Assembly: GCF_030757795.1 (NCBI RefSeq)
Contig: NZ_JAUQWH010000033.1
Span: 1 to 64,000, forward strand
Length of the DNA: 64,000 nt
Direction of reading: 5' to 3'
DNA from: Actinoplanes oryzae
GTDB taxonomy: Bacteria; Actinomycetota; Actinomycetes; Mycobacteriales; Micromonosporaceae
Below, piece after piece: positions 31,931 through 42,639 of the stretch (positions within the stretch are counted from its first letter, which is position 1; the number at the start of each line of letters is the position of its first letter). Position numbers and translations under genes: made by a program. The notes under the pieces are model-generated. The model searched no databases. It was not told where the DNA came from and saw only the letters and a list, made by a program, of their open reading frames with translations.

Positions 31931-33601
31931 ATGAGTCGCTTTCGCCGGGCCGTGCAGACTGGGGGGATGCGCCGACCCCCCGTCCGCCTGACCCTTGTCG
32001 TTGCCGCCGTGGTGCTCGCGGCGGTCGTGCTCGGCATCGGCCTGGTGCGCGCGGCGACCTACGAGGAGCCCGGGGTGACGCCGATCGCGCGGCCGGGGCA
32101 GCAGCAGGTCGTCCCGGCGCAGGGGACCGTCGGCACGTGCGCGGGCAAGCCGGTAAAGGCCACGCGCGAGCTGCGGGGGATGTGGCTCACCACGGTGCTC
32201 AACATCGACTTCCCGAGCAAGCCGGGCCTGTCGCCGGCGCAGGTTCAGGCCGAGTACCAGAGGTGGCTCGACCTGGCCGTCTCCCGGCGGCACAACGCGA
32301 TCTTCGTGCACGTGCGGCCGTCCGGGGACGCGTTCTGGCCTTCCGCGTACGCCCCCTGGTCCGAGTGGCTCACCGGCAAGCGCGACGGCAGGTCGCCGGG
32401 GTGGGACCCGATGGCGTACATGGTCGCCGAGGCGCACAAGCGCAACCTCGAGTTCCACGCGTGGTTCAACCCGTACCGGGGGACGCAGCCGGGACCGTCC
32501 GGGCCAGGCGCCGACTTCGCGAAGCTGGCGCCGAACCATCCGCTGCTCAAGCACCGTGACTGGGCGATCGCCTACCCGAAGGGCAAGAAGACCGCGCGAC
32601 TCTACTTCGACCCGGGCAACCCCGCGGCGCGCAAGTTCGTCGAGGACTCCATGCTCGAGGCGGTGCAAAAGTACGACATCGACGGCGTGCACTTCGACGA
32701 CTTCTTCTACCCCTATCCGGAGGGCGGCGGCAACGAGTTCGGCGACGATGCGTCCTTCGCGAAGCGGGCGGACAAGGGGCAGTCGCGCGCCGATTGGCGG
32801 CGGCAGAACGTCAACACCCTGGTGCACGAGATGAGCACGCGCATCAAGGAGCTGAAGCCGTGGGTGAAGTTCGGCATCAGCCCGTTCGGCATCTGGCGCA
32901 ACAAGTCCTCGGACCCGGCCGGCTCCGACTCCGCGGGCCTGGAGAGCTACTCCGCCATCTACGCCGACACCCGCACCTGGGTACGCAACGGATGGCTGGA
33001 CTACGTCGTCCCGCAGCTGTACTGGACCATCGGGTTCGACAAGGCCGACTACGGCAAGGTGCTGCCCTGGTGGTCGGCGCTCGTCAAGGGCACCAAGGTC
33101 CAGCTGTACGTGGGTCAGGCCGACTATCGCGTCGGCGAGGACGGCGCGTGGAGCAAGCCCGACCAGCTCGACCGGCAACTCACGCTCAATGACAAGTACG
33201 GGGTCCAGGGCAGCGTTCATTACAGCGCCAAGCAGGTACGGGCCGACCGGCTGGGTGCCGTGTCGAAGTACGCGGCCGACCACTACGCCGCCCCGGCCCT
33301 GCTCCCGACGATGCAGCAGCTGCCGCTCGCCGCGCCTGCCACGCCCCGCCTCAACCTGGCCCGGCGCGCGGGGAGCACCGTGACCGTCGAGTGGGCTCGG
33401 GGCGAGGGTGCCGACCCGGTGTCCTGGGCCCTCTACCGCGTCGACGGCGCCGCGGCGAACCTGGTCGCCACGGGCCGCGTCGGTGCCCAGGACATCGCCG
33501 ACCCGGCCGCGCCCGCCGCCGGCGCCACCTACTGCCTGAGCATGCTCGACCGTTCCGGCAATGAGAGCCCGTTGAGCGCCCCAGTGAGCATCAGCTCCTG
33601 A
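31931..33601 (+). CDS. Membrane-anchored GHL10 (family 10-like) glycoside hydrolase with Fn3-like domain
   Basis: A 556-residue protein of the YddW/GHL10 family. ATG 31931 has the strong site AGGGGGAGGA. Residues about 17-40 form an N-terminal membrane anchor or signal (LVVAAVVLAAVVLGIGLV). The barrel shows ELRGMWLTTVLNIDFPSK, NAIFVHVRPSGDAFWPSAYAPWSEWL, EFHAWFNPYR and DGVHFDDFFYPYP with the conserved acidic residues, then DYVVPQLYWTIGF. Residues about 460-556 look like a fibronectin type III domain (PRLNLARRAGSTVTVEW and on). Relatives act on cell-wall or exopolysaccharide material; the exact bond is uncertain. Confidence 0.92.
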   Translation: MSRFRRAVQTGGMRRPPVRLTLVVAAVVLAAVVLGIGLVRAATYEEPGVTPIARPGQQQVVPAQGTVGTCAGKPVKATRELRGMWLTTVLNIDFPSKPGLSPAQVQAEYQRWLDLAVSRRHNAIFVHVRPSGDAFWPSAYAPWSEWLTGKRDGRSPGWDPMAYMVAEAHKRNLEFHAWFNPYRGTQPGPSGPGADFAKLAPNHPLLKHRDWAIAYPKGKKTARLYFDPGNPAARKFVEDSMLEAVQKYDIDGVHFDDFFYPYPEGGGNEFGDDASFAKRADKGQSRADWRRQNVNTLVHEMSTRIKELKPWVKFGISPFGIWRNKSSDPAGSDSAGLESYSAIYADTRTWVRNGWLDYVVPQLYWTIGFDKADYGKVLPWWSALVKGTKVQLYVGQADYRVGEDGAWSKPDQLDRQLTLNDKYGVQGSVHYSAKQVRADRLGAVSKYAADHYAAPALLPTMQQLPLAAPATPRLNLARRAGSTVTVEWARGEGADPVSWALYRVDGAAANLVATGRVGAQDIADPAAPAAGATYCLSMLDRSGNESPLSAPVSISS

Positions 33602-33825
33602 CGCCGCCTCCCGGCGCGTGGCTTGTGACGCGTGCGCTCGTGCGTCCCGCCCGCCGCGTGCTCGTGGCGCGTGCTCGTGCGTTCGGGCCGTAGCCGTGGC
33701 CGTGGCGCGCTCGTGCGTTCGTCACGCTCCTGTGGCTCGCTTGTGCGTTCGCTGCGCTCGTGCGTTCGTCGCGCTTCTCTGCCGCGCTCGTGCGTTTGTC
33801 GCGTTTCCGTGCCGCGGCGCTCGGG
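33602..33825. repeat. Degenerate GCTCGTGCGTTCG repeats
   Basis: About ten imperfect copies of GCGCTCGTGCGTTCGTCGC-like sequence fill the gap between the convergent GHL10 and ABC-F genes. No gene is visible. They may have spread by slippage, as in other gaps of this window. Confidence 0.65.
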
Positions 33826-35460
<1,635 letters not shown>

Positions 35461-35800
35461 CGGCTCACGACTCTATCGGCCCGCCCGCCCCGCCCCTGGC
35501 CCGCCCGCCCTGCTCGGCTCGCCCGGCCCCCGCCGCTCCGCCTCCCGGTGTGCTCGTCCCCCCAAGCCTCGCCTCCCGGCCCGCTCGTCCTGTGCCGTCC
35601 CACCTCCGGCGGGCCCGTCGTCCTGGACCTCCCCGCCTCCCGGCGCGCCCAATCCGTGCCGCCCCGCTCCTGGCGTGCCCGTCGGCCTGGACCCTCCGCC
35701 TCCCAGCGCGCCCGTCCCCTGCCGGCCCGCCCCCAGCCCAGCGCGCCCGTTGCTCGGCGCGCGCCGGCTGCGAGCCGCCCGTGAGGCCGTCCGCCGGTCA
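35461..35800. repeat. 340-base C-rich degenerate repeat gap
   Basis: The stretch between the ABC-F and PhzF genes is made of degenerate units about 40 bases long with the cores CTCCCGGC/CGCGCCC and CCTGGACC. Frames through it translate to Arg/Pro/Ala-rich noise. No gene, promoter or terminator could be supported. Confidence 0.55.
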
Positions 35801-36640
35801 TCAGGCCGTCATGGGCACCGCCGTCCCCGACACGCGGACGCCCGCCTCGCCCGGCACCAGCGTCACGGTCAGGTGACCGGGACGACCCATGTCGGCGCCC
35901 TGCGCCAGCTCGATCACTGCATCGTCCGGGACCAGCCCGAGCGCCCGCAGGTAACCGCCGAAGGCGGCCGCCGCGGCGCCCGTGGCCGGGTCCTCGTAGA
36001 CCCCGCCGACCGGGAACGGGTCGCGCACGTCGAACGCGGCCGGCCCGGTCCGGTGCACGAGCTGCACGGTGGTCCAGCCCCGCGCCTCCATCAGCCGCTT
36101 GAGGGCGGGCACGTCGTAGTCGAGTTCGGCCAGCCGCTGCCGGGTGGCCGCGGCGAGCACCGGATGATGGGCGCCCGCGTACGCCACCCGGGGCGGCAAC
36201 GCCGGATCCAGGTCGCCGGCGGCCCATCCGAGCGCGGCCAGCAACGCCGCGAGATCCTCGCCGGGCAGCTCGGACACCGTGGCGGCGACACTGGTCAGGG
36301 TGGCCCGGCCCGCGTCGTCCACCTCCACCGGCACCGCGCCGGCGTTGGTGACGAACTCGTAGCGCCCGGCGCCGCCCCGTCCGGCCAGTGCCACGGCCGT
36401 CGCGACCGTGGCGTGCCCGCAGAACGGCACCTCGGCCAGGGGACTGAAATACCGCACGCGGAACGTCCGGCCGCCGTGGTCCTCGGTGAGGAAGGCTGTC
36501 TCCGAATAGCCGACCGCGGCCGCGATCGCGAGCATCTCGGCGTCGCTCAGGCGGGCGGCGTCGAGCACGACGCCGGCCGGGTTGCCGCCGGTGGGAACAG
36601 CGCTGAAGGCGGCGTACCGCTGGATGTCGATGTCGGTCAT
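35801..36640 (-). CDS. PhzF-family isomerase/epimerase-like protein
   Basis: A 279-residue protein with the diaminopimelate-epimerase-like fold of PhzF. Seen: NPAGVVLDAARLSDAEMLAIA, YSETAFLTEDHGG with the family's conserved Glu, VRYFSPLAEVPFCGHATVATAVAL, and EDPATGAAAAAFGGYL near the C-terminus. Start ATG at 36640. No other phenazine gene is present, so this is one of the many stand-alone PhzF proteins of unknown substrate. It is divergent from the MoxR ATPase gene across a 142-base gap containing nested inverted repeats. Confidence 0.92.
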   Translation of the reverse strand: MTDIDIQRYAAFSAVPTGGNPAGVVLDAARLSDAEMLAIAAAVGYSETAFLTEDHGGRTFRVRYFSPLAEVPFCGHATVATAVALAGRGGAGRYEFVTNAGAVPVEVDDAGRATLTSVAATVSELPGEDLAALLAALGWAAGDLDPALPPRVAYAGAHHPVLAAATRQRLAELDYDVPALKRLMEARGWTTVQLVHRTGPAAFDVRDPFPVGGVYEDPATGAAAAAFGGYLRALGLVPDDAVIELAQGADMGRPGHLTVTLVPGEAGVRVSGTAVPMTA

Positions 36641-36676
36641 GGCGATCAGCTTGCCCGGCCGCGCCCGGCGTGACCA

Positions 36677-36742
36677 CCCTCTTTGGTAGCCATGCCCACC
36701 CTCCAAGGAGGGTGCAAGATCGCGAGATCGGGTACCAAAGAG
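36677..36742. promoter_or_regulatory. Nested inverted repeats between PhzF and MoxR genes
   Basis: Outer arms CCTCTTTGGTA (36677-36687) and TACCAAAGAGG (36732-36742) are perfect 11-base inverted repeats 44 bases apart. Inside them CACCCTCC-AA-GGAGGGTG (36696-36713) is a perfect hairpin. The arrangement could be a pair of operator half-sites looped together, or an RNA structure in the leader of either gene. Confidence 0.65.
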
Positions 36743-36782
36743 GCTTGGTCGATGGGGTACGGCGCGGAGTAGCGTTCCCGGC

Positions 36783-38204
36783 GTGACAGAGGCTTCCCCA
36801 CTGGTCCCGACCCCACCTGCCGACCTACCGCGCACCCTCGGTGAGCTCCGCGCCGCCGGGCACGAGTTCCGCACCGTCAAGGAGGAGCTGCGCGACAACC
36901 TGCTCGACCGCCTGCGGCGCGGCGCGCCCCGGTTCCCCGGCATCGTCGGATATGACGACACCGTGCTGCCGGAGGTCGAGCGGGCGCTGCTCGCCGGCCA
37001 CGACATGGTCCTGCTCGGCGAGCGCGGCCAGGGCAAGACGCGGCTCATCCGGGGCCTGATCGACCTGCTCGACGAGTGGACCCCGTTCATCACCGGTTCC
37101 GAGCTGCGCGAGCACCCCTACCAGCCCCTGACTCCGGCGACCCGGCGGCTGGCCGAGGAGGCCGGCGACCTGCTCCCGGTGTCCTGGCTGCACCGCTCCG
37201 AGCGCTACGGCGAGAAGCTGGCGACGCCGGACACCAGCGTCGGCGACCTCATCGGCGACGTCGACCCCATCAAGGTGGCCGAGGGCCGCGCGCTCGGCGA
37301 CCCGGAGACGATTCACTTCGGGCTCGTGCCGCGCACCAACCGCGGCATCTTCGCGGTCAACGAGCTGCCCGACCTCGCCGAGCGCATCCAGGTGTCGCTG
37401 CTCAACGTGCTGGAGGAGCGCGACATCCAGGTTCGCGGCTACCAGCTGCGCCTGCCGCTCGACCTGCTGCTCGTCGCCTCGGCCAACCCGGAGGACTACA
37501 CCAACCGGGGCCGCATCATCACCCCGCTCAAGGACCGCTTCGGCGCCGAGATCCGCACGCACTACCCCCTCGAGGTGGAGCTGGAGGAGAGCCTCATCCG
37601 GCAGGAGGCGGCGCTGGCGGCCGCCGTGCCCGACCACCTCATCGAGGTCATCGCCCGCTACACCCGCGCGGTGCGCGAGTCCCCGGCCGTCGACCAGCGG
37701 TCCGGCATTTCGGCGCGGTTCGCGATCGCGGCCGCCGAGACGGTCGCCGCGTCCGCGCTGCGCCGCGCCGGGCTGCGCAACGAGCGCGAGGCCGTCGCCC
37801 GCATCGGCGACACCGCCTCGGTGACCAGCACCCTGCGCGGCAAGGTCGAGTTCGACAGCGGCGAGGAGGGGCGCGAGGTCGAGGTGCTGGCCCACCTGCT
37901 TCGGGTGGCCACCGCGGAGACGTTCCGGGCCCGGCTGGGCGGGCTCGACCTGTCCGGCTTCACCGACCTGGTCGCCGAGGGCGCGATCATCGAGACCAGC
38001 GACCTCACTTCGGCCGAGGAGCTGCTCGGCCAGCTCGGCACCGTGCCCGGCCTGGCCAAGGTGCTCGACCGGCTCGGCCTCGGCGACGCCCCGAGCCCGG
38101 GGCAGGCTGCGGCGGGCGTGGAGTTCGTGCTCGAGGGCCTGCACCTCACCCGCCGGCTGGCCAAGGAGCTGACCGACGACGGACGCACCCTCTACGGGAG
38201 CTGA
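36783..38204 (+). CDS. MoxR-type AAA+ ATPase (ChlI-like)
   Basis: A 473-residue AAA+ ATPase. Walker A GERGQGKT at about residue 79, sensor and Walker B region GIFAVNELPDLAERIQVSLLNVLEE, and arginine-finger region ANPEDYTNRGRIITPLKDRFG are clear. Unusually long for MoxR (about 330), it resembles Mg-chelatase subunit-I-like proteins that pair with a von Willebrand protein. It starts at GTG 36783 and is followed 85 bases later by the VWA gene. The pair probably acts as a chaperone or metal-insertion machine; the client is unknown. Confidence 0.92.
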   Translation: MTEASPLVPTPPADLPRTLGELRAAGHEFRTVKEELRDNLLDRLRRGAPRFPGIVGYDDTVLPEVERALLAGHDMVLLGERGQGKTRLIRGLIDLLDEWTPFITGSELREHPYQPLTPATRRLAEEAGDLLPVSWLHRSERYGEKLATPDTSVGDLIGDVDPIKVAEGRALGDPETIHFGLVPRTNRGIFAVNELPDLAERIQVSLLNVLEERDIQVRGYQLRLPLDLLLVASANPEDYTNRGRIITPLKDRFGAEIRTHYPLEVELEESLIRQEAALAAAVPDHLIEVIARYTRAVRESPAVDQRSGISARFAIAAAETVAASALRRAGLRNEREAVARIGDTASVTSTLRGKVEFDSGEEGREVEVLAHLLRVATAETFRARLGGLDLSGFTDLVAEGAIIETSDLTSAEELLGQLGTVPGLAKVLDRLGLGDAPSPGQAAAGVEFVLEGLHLTRRLAKELTDDGRTLYGS

Positions 38205-38289
38205 GATGAGCGGCACGACGACCGTGCGAGGCGGCAGTCCCGCGCCGCGCCATGCGTCCGCACGAGCAGTCACGGAGGGGAGGTAGGCG

Positions 38290-40251
38290 ATGGCCGGAAA
38301 CCGCTTCCGGTACGGGGCCTGGAACGACGGGCCCGACCCGCTCGCACCCCCGTACGACGTGCGGGCCGCCGTGGACGAGGTCGGCGAGCGGGTCCTCGCC
38401 GGCGACAACCTGCGCGACGCGCTGCGCGACCTGCTGCGCCAAGGGCCCCGCGAGGGGAGGGGCCTCGACGACCTGCGCTCCCGGGCCCAGCGGCTGCGCC
38501 GGGAGGCCCTGCGGCGCGGCAACCTCGACGGCGCGGTGACCCGGGCGCGGCAGCAGCTCGACCAGGCCCTCGCCGCCGAGCGCGACGAGCTGCGCGGCCG
38601 CGACGACCTGGACGCCCGGTTCAACGAGGCGGTGCTCGACAACCTGCCCCGGTCGACGTCGCGGGCGATCGAAGAGCTGCGCGACTACGACTGGCAGAGT
38701 GCCGAGGCCCGGCAGACGTACGAGCAGATCCTCGACGGGCTGCGCCGGGAGGTCGTTGAGCAGCGGTTCGCCGGCATGCGCGACGCCTTGCAGAACGGTG
38801 ACCTGGCCACCGATCAGCGGCTCTCCGAGATGCTCGGCGACCTCAACGACCTGCTGGGCAGGCACGCCCGGGGGGAGGACACCGGCGACGCCTTCCAGCA
38901 GTTCATGGAGAAGCACGGCGAGTTCTTCCCGGAGAAGCCGGAGAACGTCGAGGAGCTCATCGACTCCCTGGCCCGGCGGGCGGCGGCGGCCGAGCGGCTG
39001 ATGCGGTCGCTCAGCCCGCAGCAGCAGGAGGAGCTGTCCCGGCTGATGGACCAGGCGCTCGGGGACGGGCCCCTGCGCGGTCAGCTCGGCGAGCTCACCG
39101 ACAACCTGCGCGCCCTGCGGCCCCAGCTCAACTGGGGCCGGGGCGAGCGGATGCGCGGCCGGGAGGAGCTGGGCTACGGCGACGCCACCGCCGCCCTCGA
39201 GGACCTCGCCGAGCTCGACGACCTGCTCGACCAGCTCGACGACGGGCGGCCCGGGGCCACCCTCGACGACGTCGATGTGGAGGCGGTCGAGCGGCAGCTC
39301 GGGCGTGGGGCGGCCGACGACGTCCGGCGGCTGCGGGAGCTCGAGCGGGAGCTACGCCGGCAGGGCTGGGTCACCCGCGACGGTGACGGCCTCACCCTGT
39401 CGCCGAAGGCGCTGCGCCGGCTGGGCCGCACGGCGCTGGCGCAGATCTTCAAGGACCTCACCGGCAAGCAGCGCGGCGAGCACGACCTGCGGGACGCCGG
39501 GGCGGCCGGCGACCTGATCGGATCGTCGCGGCGCTGGCAGTTCGGCGACGAGCAGCCGCTCGACGTCGTCCGCACGATCGGCAACGCGGTCCGCCGCCGC
39601 GCCGGGGGAGGCACGGGCACGCTCCCGGTGCGGCTGCTGCCGGAGGACTTCGAGGTCGCCGAGACGGAACGGCGCGCGTCGGCGGTGGTGGCGCTGTGCG
39701 TCGACCTGTCGTACTCGATGTTCGCCGACGAGCGCTGGGGCCCGATGAAGCAGACGGCGCTCGCGCTGTCGCACCTGGTCGCCACCCAGTTCCCGCAGGA
39801 CTCGCTGCAGATCATCGGCTTCAACAAGTACGCCATGCCGCTCACCCAGGGCGAGCTGGCGGCCATCGAGCCGGACATGGTCAAGGGCACCAACCTCCAG
39901 CACGCGCTCAAGCTCGCGGGCCGGCACCTGCGCCGCCACCCGGGCGCCGAGCCGGTGGTCCTGGTCGTCACCGACGGCGAGCCGACCGCGCACCTGGAGG
40001 ACGACGGCACGGCCTGGTTCAACTGGCCGACCCTGCCGGAGACGGTGGAGGCGACCGTGCGCGAGGTCGACCAGCTGACCCGCTACGGCGCGACGCTCAA
40101 CCTCTTCATGCTCGGCGAGGACCCGGGCCTGCGCCGCTTCGTCGACGCCGTCGCCCGGCGCAGCGGGGGCCGGGTGTTCAGCCCGGAGGCCGAGGAGCTC
40201 GGCCGCTACGTCGTGGACGACTATGTGCGGAGCCGGCGCGGCAAACGCTGA
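38290..40251 (+). CDS. VWA domain protein, partner of the MoxR ATPase
   Basis: A 653-residue protein. ATG 38290 has GGAGGGGAGGTAGGCG directly upstream. The N-terminal two thirds are long charged helices (DNLRDALRDLLRQGPREGRG; many Asp-Leu-Arg/Glu repeats). The C-terminal part from about residue 455 is a von Willebrand A domain with the MIDAS motif DLSYSM at about 471, the conserved Thr in MVKGTNLQHAL, and VVTDGEPTAHLED. This is the layout of the cobaltochelatase/ChlD-like family that works with a MoxR or ChlI-type ATPase, which is the gene just upstream. Confidence 0.92.
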   Translation: MAGNRFRYGAWNDGPDPLAPPYDVRAAVDEVGERVLAGDNLRDALRDLLRQGPREGRGLDDLRSRAQRLRREALRRGNLDGAVTRARQQLDQALAAERDELRGRDDLDARFNEAVLDNLPRSTSRAIEELRDYDWQSAEARQTYEQILDGLRREVVEQRFAGMRDALQNGDLATDQRLSEMLGDLNDLLGRHARGEDTGDAFQQFMEKHGEFFPEKPENVEELIDSLARRAAAAERLMRSLSPQQQEELSRLMDQALGDGPLRGQLGELTDNLRALRPQLNWGRGERMRGREELGYGDATAALEDLAELDDLLDQLDDGRPGATLDDVDVEAVERQLGRGAADDVRRLRELERELRRQGWVTRDGDGLTLSPKALRRLGRTALAQIFKDLTGKQRGEHDLRDAGAAGDLIGSSRRWQFGDEQPLDVVRTIGNAVRRRAGGGTGTLPVRLLPEDFEVAETERRASAVVALCVDLSYSMFADERWGPMKQTALALSHLVATQFPQDSLQIIGFNKYAMPLTQGELAAIEPDMVKGTNLQHALKLAGRHLRRHPGAEPVVLVVTDGEPTAHLEDDGTAWFNWPTLPETVEATVREVDQLTRYGATLNLFMLGEDPGLRRFVDAVARRSGGRVFSPEAEELGRYVVDDYVRSRRGKR

Positions 40252-40325
40252 CCTTCACCCACGCACGACGGACGAGGCGCCGCGCCCCCGGCGAGGAGCG
40301 GCGCCTCACCGTCGCTGCCGAGAAC

Positions 40326-40427
40326 CATGCCGGGAAGCCACTTCCGGGAGCCACGCAGGCAAGCCACGCCCGGAAGCCACGCCCGGGAAGCCACGTAGAC
40401 AAGCCACGCCGGGGAGCCACGCCGGGC
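40326..40427. repeat. 13-base AAGCCACGCCCGG tandem repeats
   Basis: About eight imperfect 13-14 base units with the core AAGCCACGCCCGG lie in the 275-base gap (40252-40526) between the convergent VWA and YnfA genes. The rest of the gap shows no gene. Confidence 0.75.
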
Positions 40428-40526
40428 GACGTGATCGTCGGCGACGGCCTCGTGCACGTGCGGTGGCCGTCGACGGGGCGAGCCCGGCACGGTGGCCCCG
40501 GGCATGGGTGACGCGGAGGGCGGGCG

Positions 40527-40859
40527 TCAGCTGCGCGGGGCGTACATGATCAAGCCCACACCGGCGAGACAGAGCAGGACGCCGGCGATGTCCCAGCGGT
40601 CGGGGCGGTAGCCGTCCGCGATCATGCCCCAGGCCAGGGAGCCGGCCACGAAGACACCGCCGTAGGCGGCGAGGATGCGGCCGAAGGCGGCGTCCGGCTG
40701 GAGAGTGGCGACGAAGCCGTAGAGGCCCAGCGCGATGACACCCGCGCCGATCCACGTCCAGCCGCGGTGCTCGCGCACACCCTGCCAGACGAGCCAGGCG
40801 CCGCCGATCTCGGCGACCGCTGCCAGCAGGAACAGCACGATGGAGCGAAAGACGACCAC
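40527..40859 (-). CDS. YnfA/UPF0060 family small membrane protein
   Basis: A 110-residue protein with four transmembrane helices ([57 protein letters not shown] and [16 protein letters not shown]). The pattern [10 protein letters not shown]...[11 protein letters not shown]...W...DG..PDRWD..G is diagnostic of YnfA, which is related to small multidrug transporters. Function unproven. Just upstream lie two short dyads that may control it. Confidence 0.95.
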   Translation of the reverse strand: MVVFRSIVLFLLAAVAEIGGAWLVWQGVREHRGWTWIGAGVIALGLYGFVATLQPDAAFGRILAAYGGVFVAGSLAWGMIADGYRPDRWDIAGVLLCLAGVGLIMYAPRS

Positions 40860-40878
40860 CCCCGCACCCTATCAACCT

Positions 40879-40911
40879 ATCCTCCTAGGATGCCGTACAC
40901 AGTGTGCTGTG
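40879..40911. promoter_or_regulatory. Two dyads upstream of the YnfA gene
   Basis: ATCCTCCTAGGAT (40879-40891; arms ATCCT/AGGAT) and CACAGTGTGCTGTG (40898-40911; arms CACAG/CTGTG) stand 20 and 39 bases before the YnfA start, in an AT-richer island. They look like operator sites; the binder is unknown. Confidence 0.5.
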
Positions 40912-41095
40912 GGTAACAAGCGGGGAACGGCGCGGCACGGGTGACGGGTGCGAGGGACGCGGCTGGATATAGTGGCCCGGCGAGTGACCGGCCCGGTGCG
41001 CGCTCCGGTTCGCCTTCCAGGGGGGAGGGCGTCCCGCGCGGCGTGATCAGGCCCGCGGGCGGGGCCCGGGCCGGCTGTGGGGGAGAGGGGGCGCC

Positions 41096-41698
41096 GTGAC
41101 GCAGCACGCTGCGCCGGTGCAGGCCGCCAACCGGATCTGGACCATTCCCAACGTGATCAGCTTCGTGCGCCTGCTGGGCGTGCCGCTCTTCCTCTATCTT
41201 CTGCTCGGCCCGCACCACGACGTCGCGGCGGTGATCGTGCTGGCGCTCGGCGGCACGACCGACTGGGTCGACGGCTACGTCGCCCGCCGCATGAACTCGG
41301 TCAGCCGCCTCGGCGAGCTGCTCGACCCCTTCGCGGACCGGCTCTACATCCTGGCGACGCTGGTCGGCTTCACGATGCGCGAGGTCGTGCCGTGGTGGCT
41401 GACCGGGGCGCTGCTGCTGCGCGAGGCGGTGCTCGGTGTGGCGCTGCTGATCCTGCGCCGCCACGGTTACGGTCCGCCGCCCGTGCACTATGTCGGCAAG
41501 ACCGGCACGTTCGTGCTGCTGGCGGCCTTCCCGGTGATGCTGCTCGCCGAGGCCGTGCCGTCGATCGACCCGTGGGCGCTGCCGATCGGGTGGGGGCTGG
41601 CGTGGTGGGCGCTCGGTCTCTACTGGGCGGCGGCGGTCCTCTACCTGGCGCAGGCGAGCGCCCTGCTGCGCGCCGACCGCGCGGCCGTCGCCCGATGA
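41096..41698 (+). CDS. CDP-alcohol phosphatidyltransferase
   Basis: A 200-residue integral membrane enzyme. The full CDP-OH-P signature D-x2-DG-x2-AR-x8-G-x3-D-x3-D is present: Asp56, Asp59-Gly60, Ala63-Arg64, Gly73, Asp77 and Asp81 (DWVDGYVARR to LLDPFADR). It joins a CDP-diacylglycerol to an alcohol such as glycerol-3-phosphate, myo-inositol phosphate or cardiolipin precursor. Position before DUF881/Sbp/DUF881 matches Rv1822 (pgsA2) of M. tuberculosis. GTG 41096 start; the stop overlaps the next start (ATGA). Confidence 0.93.
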   Translation: MTQHAAPVQAANRIWTIPNVISFVRLLGVPLFLYLLLGPHHDVAAVIVLALGGTTDWVDGYVARRMNSVSRLGELLDPFADRLYILATLVGFTMREVVPWWLTGALLLREAVLGVALLILRRHGYGPPPVHYVGKTGTFVLLAAFPVMLLAEAVPSIDPWALPIGWGLAWWALGLYWAAAVLYLAQASALLRADRAAVAR

Positions 41699-42639
41699 CC
41701 GAGCCCGTCGGCGGCGCCCCCGGCAGTGCCCCGCAGGAACCGAAGCGGACCTTCACCCCCGACTTTCTGACCGAGTTGTTCCGCAATCCGCTCGATCCCG
41801 GCTATGCGGAGGCGGCGGCGCGCAAGGCCCGGGGCGAGGGTCCCACCGGCACCCGCAAGAAGGTGCTCAGTGGCGTCACCGCGCTGACGCTGGTGGCGCT
41901 CGGTTTCCTGCTCGTGCTGGCCTATCAGCAGACCGTCGCCGACGAGCCGGCGCGGGCGAAGGCGCGGGCGACGCTGGTCGACCAGGTGCAGCAGCGCCGG
42001 GTGACGATGGCGCAGCTGCAGGACCAGGCGGAGCAGCTGCGCGCCGAGGTGGCGGATCTGCGGGAACGGCAGCTGGGTGGTGCGGCCGTCGCCCGGCTGC
42101 GGCTGCTGGAGGCCCAGACCGGTCTTGCTGCCGTACGCGGTGACGGCACCCGCGTCACGGTCGGCGACGGTCCCACGCCGATCGATCCGGCGACCGGGGA
42201 GCGCAGCACCGATTCCCGGGTACGCGACACCGACCTGCAACGGGCGGCGAACGGTCTCTGGGCGGCGGGCGCCGAGGCGATCGCGATCAACGGTCAGCGG
42301 CTCACCGCCACGTCGACGATCCGGCAGGCCGGCGAGGCGATTCTCGTGGACTTCCATCCGGTCAGCACCCCGTACCAGGTGATCGCGATCGGGCCCGGTG
42401 ACCTGGCCGACGACTTCGGTGACGGGGCGGCCGGGCAGTTCTTCCAGGCGCTCAAGAGCCGGTACGGGATGTCCTACGACGTCGCGGAGATCGGCGAGGT
42501 GACCCTGGAGGCGGCCACCGAGCCGATTCTGCGCCAGGCCACGCCCGCCGCGTCCGCCAGTAGTGCGAAGAACGCCACCACAGCCCCGGGCGGCCCGTCG
42601 CCCGCCGTGTCCCCCACACCGTCGGAAGGCGGCAGATGA
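41695..42639 (+). CDS. DUF881 family membrane protein 1
   Basis: A 314-residue protein with a short cytoplasmic N-terminus, one transmembrane helix (VLSGVTALTLVALGFLLVLAY, about 57-80), a coiled-coil (VDQVQQRRVTMAQLQDQAEQL and on) and an extracellular DUF881 domain (VRDTDLQRAANGLWAAGAEAI, AINGQRLTATSTIRQAG, VIAIGPGD). The C-terminus is a Ser/Pro/Thr tail. It corresponds to Rv1823. Family members sit with the small basic protein and division-associated genes in Firmicutes and Actinobacteria, but their function is not established. Overlaps both neighbours by 4 bases. Confidence 0.93.
   Translation: MTEPVGGAPGSAPQEPKRTFTPDFLTELFRNPLDPGYAEAAARKARGEGPTGTRKKVLSGVTALTLVALGFLLVLAYQQTVADEPARAKARATLVDQVQQRRVTMAQLQDQAEQLRAEVADLRERQLGGAAVARLRLLEAQTGLAAVRGDGTRVTVGDGPTPIDPATGERSTDSRVRDTDLQRAANGLWAAGAEAIAINGQRLTATSTIRQAGEAILVDFHPVSTPYQVIAIGPGDLADDFGDGAAGQFFQALKSRYGMSYDVAEIGEVTLEAATEPILRQATPAASASSAKNATTAPGGPSPAVSPTPSEGGR

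Noticed and set aside
35801-36640. A phenazine biosynthesis cluster
   Set aside because: Only a single PhzF-family gene is present; none of phzA, B, C, D, E or G is nearby, and stand-alone PhzF proteins are common.
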